Below, piece by piece: positions 56,763 to 64,000 of a DNA stretch of 64,000 nucleotides. Location: NCBI GenBank assembly GCA_027605045.1, contig JAQFWX010000004.1:2738683-2802682 (forward strand), in the 5' to 3' direction. The position numbers and the translations under genes are program-made. The DNA comes from Phallus indusiatus (taxonomy: Eukaryota > Basidiomycota > Agaricomycetes > Phallales > Phallaceae). The stretch's first letter is position 1. Each line of letters opens with the position of its first letter. The notes beneath the pieces are model-generated. The model saw only the letters and a program-made list of their open reading frames with translations. It did no database searches and was not told the origin of the DNA.

Positions 56763-57112
56763 TGTCATGGTACGCTAGCGCCTCGCTCGGTTATTCGATC
56801 TTTTCGATTTCTTTCGGTTTCATTTCGCACTTCGATTTCCTTCACTTTCCGTATCTTACCGTTTCCACTATTTTTGTCGTTTTCTCGATTTCTCGATTTC
56901 TTCGATTTACTCCGATTTCTGTTTCTATCTCCTCGGATCCCATGGGGATCAGTCGGGCGCCTCGTACTCTGTATTTATATGCGTTTTCCCTAGAGGGGGA
57001 TACCTAAGCTTGTTCTCTTAGGTTTTCCCTCCTCTAGGTGAGTAGTTAGTTGCTGCCCCGCAATAGATCTTAGGTTTTCCCTCCTCTAGGTGTGCCCTGA
57101 GTCGCCCTAACA
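56763..57112 (+). repeat. G3 5' LTR
   Basis: 350 bp, from TGTCATGGTACGC to GCCCTAACA, shorter than the 399 bp solo copy. It has a TATA-like box at 56972-56980, the self-priming sequence at 57006-57016, and two copies of CTTAGGTTTTCCCTCCTCTA. Confidence 0.88.
56972..56980 (+). promoter_or_regulatory. TATA box in G3 LTR
   Basis: TATTTATAT lies 34 bases upstream of AAGCTTGTTCT, the predicted RNA 5' end. Confidence 0.55.
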
Positions 57113-57114
57113 GT

Positions 57115-57125
57115 AGAACAAGCTT
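57115..57125 (+). promoter_or_regulatory. Putative self-priming primer-binding site
   Basis: AGAACAAGCTT starts two bases after the LTR and is the exact reverse complement of AAGCTTGTTCT at 57006-57016 in the LTR. No TGG-type tRNA match follows the LTR. The 11-base length and position equal those of the Tf1 self-priming system. Confidence 0.65.
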
Positions 57126-57256
57126 CTACCTTCGGACCGGTCGTTTCTATTGTCGTTTTCTTCCGGAAACTCTTCGTCAGCATTGTCTCAGACGTTCCCG
57201 ACACTTTTCGCCCATAAAACGACCCCTCCGTCCTTCGTTCTTCGATTTCTTTCGTC

Positions 57257-58501
57257 ATGGATCTAGAAGAGAGTGACCCTACTACTGAAAGTCGCCTCTC
57301 TGCGATTGAACAAAGAATAGAAGAGCTTGTAACTCATCTCAACCGACTCTTCACCCCTCAGGCTCCTGCTGCCGATCCCTCTAACCCGACAAACCCCAAT
57401 CCCAGAGCCTCGGCTCCAAATCCCCAAAACGAGGCGAGATCGTCTCGAAACACTCGCCCTGCTGTACCTCTCGCCTATGATGGGGATCGCAAAAACGGCC
57501 GTACCTTCTGGAACTCTGTCGATCTTTACATGAGCATATGCGGCGGCGATTTCCCGAATCTCAGTACCAAAATCATTTGGGTACTTTCTTACATGAATAG
57601 TGGGCGTGCTGGTGCCTTCGCCGAACTTATTCAGGCCCAGTACAATCGAGGGTTAGTTCCTTATGAGACCTGGGAAGATTTCCGACAAAAGTTTCGTTCT
57701 GAATTCTTCCCGGTAACCGAAGCCGAGGACGCATTGAATCTCCTTCTTTCGGGACGTTATGCTCAAGGAGGTCGAAACGTAGACGATTACACCGACGCAT
57801 TTCGCATAATCGTAGATCGCGCTGGATTTACGATTCATGATGGCCTTGCGCTGACGACGTATTATCGACAAGGTTTAGACCGAGAGATCTCCAGTAAAGT
57901 GGGAACGATGCAGAATCGACCCGATTACAGTGACTACGAAGGATGGGTTCAGGCTGCTAGACTTTTCGATCAAGCTCGCCGTACCAACGATGCTTTCAAC
58001 GCCACCCAACGTCGAGTCATTGCCGGTAATTCGACTTCAACCCCTCTTACGTCGATTCCGATCTCTCGAACTCGACCCAGCCCATTCCCGATCTACCAAC
58101 GTACGACGGGACCCCCTATTTACTCCCCACCTCCCTTTCCTCCACCTCGTGCACCGATCCCTGCCGCCATGTCTCACCCAATACGACCACCGATTTCTAC
58201 CCCTGCTAATGTTGCACCTCCAACCCGAAATGATGCCATGGAGGTTGATGCTGCTCGCCGCCGCATACAGACTGAGACCGCCCGGTGTTTCCGATGTGGA
58301 CAGTTAGGTCATCTTGTTAAGGACTGCCCACGCGCATTCGATGTTCGATTTATGCAGACCGATGAAATCGACAAGATTCTCGAGCAACGATTTGCTCAAC
58401 AAGATGTGCTGGAAACACAGAATCGTGTCGAGATCGCTACGGAAGAAAACGAGATCGCGGTCACTGCAACTAGAGAGGATTTTCAGAACGGCAGCGAGTA
58501 A
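57257..58501 (+). CDS. G3 Gag
   Basis: 414 codons, intact. The N-terminus has a coiled-coil-like segment (ESRLSAIEQRIEELVTHLNR). The capsid region of the retrotransposon Gag family follows: AYDGDRKNGRTFWNSVDLYM, YETWEDFRQKFRSEFFPVTE, RYAQGGRNVDDYTDAFRIIV. After a proline-rich linker is one CCHC knuckle, CFRCGQLGHLVKDC. The stop is 141 bases before the G2 insertion. The protease and pol would follow outside the visible part. Confidence 0.92.
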   Translation: MDLEESDPTTESRLSAIEQRIEELVTHLNRLFTPQAPAADPSNPTNPNPRASAPNPQNEARSSRNTRPAVPLAYDGDRKNGRTFWNSVDLYMSICGGDFPNLSTKIIWVLSYMNSGRAGAFAELIQAQYNRGLVPYETWEDFRQKFRSEFFPVTEAEDALNLLLSGRYAQGGRNVDDYTDAFRIIVDRAGFTIHDGLALTTYYRQGLDREISSKVGTMQNRPDYSDYEGWVQAARLFDQARRTNDAFNATQRRVIAGNSTSTPLTSIPISRTRPSPFPIYQRTTGPPIYSPPPFPPPRAPIPAAMSHPIRPPISTPANVAPPTRNDAMEVDAARRRIQTETARCFRCGQLGHLVKDCPRAFDVRFMQTDEIDKILEQRFAQQDVLETQNRVEIATEENEIAVTATREDFQNGSE

Positions 58502-58642
58502 GGGATGCGCCCTCACTGCCAACGTCAAATAGATTCGATGTATTGTACATAGAAGACAGGTGCAATGAAATTTCTGATTCGAATTCTATTGACTCTGATG
58601 CATCCATTCCTCTCTCGAACCCTCTGATCCCTGGTCCTCGCC

Positions 58643-58906
58643 TGTAACGTTTCGTTACAGTTTACGATTAGCCCGGTTCTTACGGACTCACAACAAACAG
58701 TATAAAGCTGTATATTTGCAAGTGCAGGTAAGAAAGGCTGCCGGCGCCTTTACCGTTACGCGGTATTTACTGGTGTGACGGCGCCTATGTACATTACATA
58801 ATACTAGGTACTTGTGCAGACGACGATCGTCTGCATGCAATTGTATATATATACTAATATGTACTATGGGTAATAGTAGTCCGCTGGTCATAGCGGAACC
58901 GTTACA
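58643..58906 (-). repeat. G2 copy 3, 3' LTR
   Basis: 264 bp, subtype a, followed on the plus strand by the purine-tract complement TCCTCCCCCGC. Confidence 0.92.
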
Positions 58907-59065
58907 TCCTCCCCCGCTGACTTGAGCGTCAAGTCAATACATGATACGACGAGTGAGTCTCAGTCGTCCGCGGTATAATCCATGGCCATCTCAATGTCAC
59001 CTTGAGGGCCCGCTCCTGGTCTATCCAGGACCTCGTATTGATCGGGGTCGATCACGAGTTCTTTC

Positions 59066-60766
59066 TCAGCGATATCTGCTGGGAGTGGTGCTTTCGCCGA
59101 GGGAGGCGGGTGCGGTGGACTCCACATAAGGAGTCTCCTTCGAAGGTCCAGCAATAGGAGCTGCAGGGGCGGCGTCACGACGATTGTTGCGACGTCGTCT
59201 TCGATACTGACGTCCTGGTAACAGCGACGAAACGGTGGGTTGAGATTCTCGCCACTTCACGGCGATGGTATTGCTGTTAGTGTGTGATCGCCACCGCTCA
59301 AATAGTGGTCCTAATCGAGTTTCGATTAATCGGGTATTCACACAGTTATATCGCAGCATCCCGACAACTTCTTCCTTGGTTGGAATGTTACCCTGAGGCA
59401 GGGTATATGCTCGACGCCATCCTTCGATTATGGATGGGGAGTTATTCACCGTCTTGTCGGCGTTGATGCCAGCGGCGTTGAGCCAGGTGGATAGCCCAGG
59501 CTCGGTACATATCTCCGCTACAATGGGGAATACAGTCTTCCTTGTTTCCCGATTCGGGAATATTTTTCGAAGCCACGCTACGACTTCAACATCGCTGATA
59601 TTCAGCGATCCCGATGGTTCAACCCTTATATAAAAGGGTACGGAGGCGGGGTCCTTATACCACGTCTCGTAGAGGCGACCCGTTTCTAGGTCCATTTGCC
59701 CTTCGGTTGGGTATGGAAAAGCTTCGGGGCGCTCCCCGATAGTGAGGCGAGCGTAGTCTCGCTCTTTCTTCTTTCTATTGATGAACATCATGCCTACATC
59801 CCAGGCAAGTCTAATGCGCGCGTGCATTGCAACTTTTTGAGGTGTGTCCAATATGGGTGGTTTCTTCCAGATCTGCTTCCCCTGGAGTACGAATGAGGGA
59901 TCATCCAGTGGACACATCATGTACCACGCGAGTGGGTCGGGAACTGGCCCAGGTACAGGGGTTTTCCCTGCTCGAGACGCTGTGGGGTCGTGGCCTTGCA
60001 TAAAAGCGGGCCACGTATCGTGGTACTTGGCCTGGTTGGAGATACGGGGAGTTCCTGGGAACTCAGCGAGGACTTTCTCAGCGAGTTGTCGCCGAGACAA
60101 TAATGACTCCTCTTCAGGGTCCAGCCTGTCCATTAGGCCGAAATCGTCCCCAGAATGGGGAGGAACGGGTTGACCGTTGGAGTCGAGTACCGACTCGTCA
60201 TTGTAGGAGTCCGCCCAATCGTGGTCGTCTAGATCATCGTCGTCGTCGTCGTCGTACGCGTCGAATCCTATGGGCCCATGATTCGTGGGGCCCTTGGCCT
60301 CTGACCGAGGTCGTTTCCTAGATGACACAGGCGATGCTGCCTGTGGGGCTTGCTTCAACTTGTCCTCGAGTTCCCGTATACGATCTCGAAGGTCGTCCTC
60401 TTGTCTCTCAACGTCCTTGAGTTCTTGGACGGTCTGGTCGGCGTAGTCGTTAGCGTCTTCGAGGCGCTTTTGTAAATCATCCCACTCTTTTTGCAGGAAC
60501 GGGAATGCCTCGAGTAGGCACTCTTTGACGTCTTTCTCGTCAAGAACAATGGTACGCTTGCTTGCAGCGGTACTAATGTGCGAGATATACTCATCGCAGT
60601 GGGTACATTTCCCACTTTCGTGGGTGATGGCTACGCAGCCAGGCATGGAATCCATACTCCATTCTTTTTGTGCTTCAAGCAACGCTTGCTTGATATCGTC
60701 AAATCGTCCCTTGCGGGTCGAGGGCTTCGTAGATGAAGAGGTAGGTCGTGAAGGTTCTGCAGACAT
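59066..60766 (-). CDS. G2 third ORF, longest intact copy (566 codons)
   Basis: A protein of unknown function coded between pol and the 3' LTR. Residues 1-25 are S/T/P/R-rich. About 43-62 form a C/H cluster (CVAITH, CTHCDEYISH), possibly zinc-binding. About 85-140 are heptad-like coiled coil (WDDLQKRLEDANDYADQTV, LRDRIRELEDKLKQ). A nuclear-signal-like KRPRSEAK and an acidic run (DDDDDDDLDDHDWAD) follow. The C-terminal half is a folded-looking domain (QGKQIWKKPPILDTPQKVA, RYNCVNTRLIETRLGPLFER) ending in a basic RRRRRNNRR block. No signal peptide or membrane helix, so it is not a classical Env. A small indel near 59110 gives this copy an altered end. The native C-terminus (AMDYTADD) lies in another frame ending at 58960. 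Confidence 0.88.
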   Translation of the reverse strand: MSAEPSRPTSSSTKPSTRKGRFDDIKQALLEAQKEWSMDSMPGCVAITHESGKCTHCDEYISHISTAASKRTIVLDEKDVKECLLEAFPFLQKEWDDLQKRLEDANDYADQTVQELKDVERQEDDLRDRIRELEDKLKQAPQAASPVSSRKRPRSEAKGPTNHGPIGFDAYDDDDDDDLDDHDWADSYNDESVLDSNGQPVPPHSGDDFGLMDRLDPEEESLLSRRQLAEKVLAEFPGTPRISNQAKYHDTWPAFMQGHDPTASRAGKTPVPGPVPDPLAWYMMCPLDDPSFVLQGKQIWKKPPILDTPQKVAMHARIRLAWDVGMMFINRKKKERDYARLTIGERPEAFPYPTEGQMDLETGRLYETWYKDPASVPFYIRVEPSGSLNISDVEVVAWLRKIFPNRETRKTVFPIVAEICTEPGLSTWLNAAGINADKTVNNSPSIIEGWRRAYTLPQGNIPTKEEVVGMLRYNCVNTRLIETRLGPLFERWRSHTNSNTIAVKWRESQPTVSSLLPGRQYRRRRRNNRRDAAPAAPIAGPSKETPYVESTAPASLGESTTPSRYR

Positions 60767-60903
60767 CGTTGACGGTGCTCAGGTGGCTGAGACGGGGTCG
60801 TAAGAAAGAGTATTTATTTACTCTTGTATCAGAGTAGCGCCCGAGTAGGATTTTCTCGTGGCTGCTGTGCCGCCGGGCACGGGGCAGATCTGCTTGCAGA
60901 TCC

Positions 60904-63361
60904 TCATTTACGCGTCGTGCGGAGACGCGGCAATTTCCCTAATTGGGTAACCCCGCGTAATTGGAGATACTCATCCAATGCCTGCAAGTCTTTGCAGTGT
61001 TCGTACGGCTCCCAGGTCGTATCGCCTAGCGTCCATTGCACTAGGAACTCGATGTCCGTGTCTTTAGACCCAGTCCAGCGATGGGCTAGTAGTTCATCTA
61101 CATGCCATTCGGCATTGTCCGGTTGTCCAAAGTCGTACGCCGTTAATGACTCACGACATGGAAATCTATCGTCATCATTGGCGATATGTGGTTTCACTAA
61201 GTCCACGTGGAATATTGGATTTATCCTACGCTTCTTCAACTCGTCAGGCAAGTCGAGTTTGACGTTAATATTGTCTTTGACTGACAATACTTTGTAAGGA
61301 CCGACGTAACGCGGTACCAACTTACTGGATCTACCCTTTGGTAGAGATATGTTCTTCGTAGAAAGGTACACGAGGTCACCCTCTTTATAGACAGGCGCAT
61401 CTCGTCTGTGAGTGTTCGCGTGCATGGTTTGTTTCACGCGACTCGCGATTATGGCATCGTGTGCGGCCATAAGATTCCATTTCGCTTGTAATGCGAATTG
61501 CTTCACACCATTGAACTTGGTGTCGGTGTTGAGCTGTCGCCCTAGTGCAGGGGTGTATCCGTAGTTAAGTTCGAATGGCGTGAACTTAGTCGTTTCACTC
61601 GTGCTACTGTTCAGTGCGAATTCCGCCATCGGGATACGTTCAGCCCAATCCTTTTGGTCATTATCTATTATAGAACGTAATACTTGTCCTATGGAGCGGT
61701 TCGCCCGCTCTGTTGCTCCATCCGTCTGTGGATGGAATGAAGTGGACATGAGGAGTTTTGTCCCTATTAGTCGCTGTAGTTCTTTCCAGAATTTCGCGGT
61801 GAATCTGGTATCTCTATCACTGACGATAGAAGCTGGCACGCCATGATGCCTAACTACACCTTCGAAGTACAGGTGTGCTGCGCTTTTCGCAGTTAGCTTC
61901 GTGGTGGTGGGCATGAGTCTCACCATTGACGTTAATCTGTCAATTATGACTAGTAAGAAGTCGTGTCCTTTCGATACTGGTAATGGGCCTATAAAGTCCA
62001 TTCCGACTGATTCCCATGGTTTATTGGGAATGGGTAGCGTCTTCAGTAGACCGCTAGGATGTCTATTGTCATCCTTATTCGTTTGACATTTACCGCACGA
62101 TTTGCAGTATTCTTCGATGTCCTCTGCCATCGTTCTCCACCAATACACTTGTCTAATGTATTGCGACGTTTTATAGCGTCCAAAGTGTCCCACAATTTCG
62201 TGTGCTTCACTAATTATGATCTCTACCAGCTTCCTCCCCTGGTAAAATAAGTGATGGGGTATGCAAACCACGTCACGGGAAAACTGATTCTTCGTGTATA
62301 GTAGCTGGTTTTTCATCCCAAACCCTTTGTATGCATCAGGGTTTTCTAACACTTTCTTCAGTGTTGTGTCGTCCTTATAGCCGCTCTTTATCAGATCAGC
62401 TAATCCTTCAAAGCCTTCGATTTTGGCTTTAAGCGTTTTACCGCTATGTTGTGCTGTGACTGCCAGTACATCTTCGTCGTCTGTATCCACTTCTTCGATG
62501 GACGCTGATCGTTGTTCAATGGATGCTTGTCCAGCCGTCTGTTGTTGGACTCTAGCTTTCGCCCGAGTGTTAATGCGTCTCGCCGCACTGATTCTGAGTT
62601 CGCTTTTCCTTTCAGGAGGTAGCTGATCCCCTGTTGGATCTAGTTTCACGTCGATGTTGACGTAGTTCTCAGGTGGGTGTATCTCGTTAAATAGGTCATC
62701 CTCGAAGTATCTCGAGAGTCCATCTGCGACCGTATTGGTCTCACCTTTGATGTGAATCGTTTCGTAGTCGAAACGAGAGAGATACTCGTACCATCTCGCC
62801 TGTCTAGGCGACATACGGGGCTGTGTCTTGAAGTGTTTCAAGGCCTCGTTGTCCGTTACTAGGGTGAATTTACGACCTAGTAGTTTGTCTTCCCACTTAT
62901 TCAGTGCTTCAAGTACTGCAATGAGCTCGTGCTCATGAGTCCGGTAGTTGTATTGTGCCGGAGTAAATTTCTTAGACATAAATCCTGCGGGTCTGCAGGT
63001 TTGCCACCTTGCGCCTTGACCATAGTACGCACCGACGCCACACTTGGATCCATCGGTTACAAGCCAAATTGGCTCGTTGCTATCAGGATTGATAGGTTTA
63101 AGAACTGGGGCGTTCTTCGTCAACGCTTTGATTGCATTGAAACAGCGTTCTAGTGCCGGTGTCCACTCAAATTGCCTGTTGTTGTGGGTACATCCCGACA
63201 ATGGGGAAGTGTAAGTAGCGACTCCCGGAAGGTAGGCGGCAACGTATTGCACCAGTCCTAAGAACTTCTGAACGTCGTTGAACGTACGTGGGGTTCTCCA
63301 ATCGCGAATTTTATCCATTTTATCCATATCTGGGTGGATACCATCGTCGTCGATGATGTGT
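60904..63361 (-). pseudogene. G2 copy 3 Pol, 5' part missing
   Basis: Open from the copy 4 junction at 63361 to the stop at 60904. It starts within RT just after the catalytic box (HIIDDDGIHPDMDKMDKIRD) and contains complete RNase H, integrase (all DDE positions) and chromodomain. The open frame appears to continue into the LTR of copy 4, which is an artefact of the junction. The sequence is almost the same as copy 1. Confidence 0.9.
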
Positions 63362-63625
63362 TGTAACGGTTCCGCTATGAGCAGCGGACTACTATTAACC
63401 ATAGTACATATTCGTATATACATACAATTGTATGCAGACGATCGTCGTCTGCACAAGTACCTAGTATTATGTAACGTACATAGGCGCCGTCACACCAGTA
63501 AATACCGCGTAACGGTAAAGGCGCCGGCAGCCTTTCTTACCTGCACTTGCAAATATACAGCTTTACACTGTTTGTTGTGAGTCCGTAAGAACCGGGCTAA
63601 TCGTAAACTGTAACGAAACGTTACA
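63362..63625 (+). repeat. G2 copy 4, 5' LTR
   Basis: 264 bp, subtype b like both LTRs of copy 2, and different from the subtype a LTRs of copies 1 and 3. Confidence 0.92.
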
Positions 63626-63702
63626 TCTTTTTTAACACCTAAACGGCGTTACAATTTCCAAAATACGCCAATCGTATTTGCTAGTTTATAGTGAGAGAGG
63701 AT

Positions 63703-64000
63703 ATGCCTCCTAAAAGCAACAAGAAGTCAAAAAAGAACGTAGGCGAACCACCACCTACCGAAGGCGGTCCATCCACATCTGCACGAGCAGGTGATACTGT
63801 TGTGATAGACGCAGCATTGTTTGAAACACTAGTCGCGGACCACGCGAATCGATCTAGACAAGGATCGAGACAGGGATCGAGACAAGCTTCACCAGCGCGG
63901 AGCGAATCAGGCGAATCAGTGAAATCAACCAGATCTCATAAGTCCAACCTCGGAAAAGACGAGGTAGTCCTACCACGTAAGATGATTGAGGACGCAAAAA
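63703..64000 (+). CDS. G2 copy 4 Gag, N-terminus (runs off window)
   Basis: Starts MPPKSNKKSKKNVGEPPPTE with an uninterrupted A6 run, so the native Gag start is visible here, unlike copies 1 and 2 (A5). It then reads ALFETLVADHANRSRQGSRQ and continues open to the last base. The three-fold QGSRQ/QASP repeat is shared with the other copies. Confidence 0.88.
   Translation, partial: MPPKSNKKSKKNVGEPPPTEGGPSTSARAGDTVVIDAALFETLVADHANRSRQGSRQGSRQASPARSESGESVKSTRSHKSNLGKDEVVLPRKMIEDAK

Larger units (their letters stand above)
56763..58642 (+). mobile_element. Ty3/Gypsy element G3, 5' part
   Basis: 5' LTR, primer-binding site and gag. Pol should follow but a G2 element is inserted at 58643. The left flank is GATCC (56758-56762), the predicted target duplication, whose partner lies beyond the window. 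Confidence 0.85.
58643..63361 (-). mobile_element. Ty3/Gypsy element G2, copy 3 (minus strand, interrupted)
   Basis: Inserted in G3 after TCGCC (58638-58642). It comprises the 3' LTR (58643-58906), the third ORF and the C-terminal two thirds of pol. Its RT is cut at 63361 by copy 4. The rest lies beyond the window. LTR subtype a. Confidence 0.92.
63362..64000 (+). mobile_element. Ty3/Gypsy element G2, copy 4 (start only)
   Basis: Begins with a subtype b 5' LTR inside copy 3 pol. Five bases before are TGTGT (63357-63361), the expected target duplication. It continues past the window end. Confidence 0.92.

Noticed and set aside
57017..57112. Two spaced direct repeats resembling a minimal CRISPR unit
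   Set aside because: They are an internal duplication of the G3 LTR, present in all its copies, in a eukaryotic context.
60904..63456. One continuous 850-codon frame as a novel protein start
   Set aside because: Its first about 32 codons come from the LTR of copy 4 inserted in the pol gene of copy 3.

Overview
The window looks like nuclear DNA of a filamentous basidiomycete, probably an Agaricomycete. Host genes have many short introns (about 45-75 bases, GT-AG). The mobile elements are of basidiomycete kinds: chromodomain Ty3/Gypsy elements, a Plavaka-type transposon, a Tc1/mariner element with fungal-type DDE transposase, and a DUF6532-like gene. Nothing bacterial, plasmid or CRISPR is visible.

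Bases 1-20,416 are a compact host region. In order: an uncharacterised gene (+), a multi-pass membrane protein (-), a cytochrome P450 (-), a decayed copy of a BIG1/Voa1-like gene (+), two tandem metallo-beta-lactamase-fold genes (+), a second copy of the membrane protein (+), a 3-ketodihydrosphingosine reductase (+), the intact BIG1/Voa1-like gene (-) and an aryl-alcohol-dehydrogenase-type aldo/keto reductase (-). After a 2.6 kb gene-poor stretch comes the 5' half of a zinc-finger protein gene. Three gene families are duplicated within 15 kb, so local duplication has shaped this block.

Bases 20,417-44,772 are one large insertion nest. A Ty3/Gypsy element (family G1, about 280 bp LTRs) entered the zinc-finger gene, giving the target duplication GGTAC. 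It was then hit by a hAT-like MITE (8 bp target duplication), a solo LTR of a second Gypsy family (G3; duplication CTTAC), a complete 9.1 kb element of a third family (G2, minus strand; duplication TAGGA, LTRs identical by eye), and a second full-length G2 element (plus strand) whose flanks do not match and which sits against a truncated G3 LTR. G2 carries gag, pol (protease, RT, RNase H, integrase, chromodomain) and an extra roughly 600-codon ORF between pol and the 3' LTR.

Bases 44,773-64,000 begin with the 3' half of the broken zinc-finger gene. Then come a 4.5 kb Tc1/mariner-like element with 229 bp inverted repeats and a passenger gene, a degraded zinc-finger gene copy, a Plavaka-type transposase with a nonsense codon, and a DUF6532-like gene cut by a G3 element. 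That G3 element is cut by a minus-strand G2 copy, which is cut in turn by another plus-strand G2 copy running off the window. The G3 LTR and the sequence just after it share an 11-base complement, placed as expected for Tf1-like self-priming of reverse transcription.

The most notable items are the extra ORF of G2, the self-priming signal of G3, the passenger gene in the Tc1/mariner element, the mismatched flanks of the first G2 copy, a GC-AG intron conserved between two paralogues, and the CGGGTA-rich MITE. Many G2 frame breaks are one-base contractions of short homopolymers, so they may be consensus errors rather than real decay.
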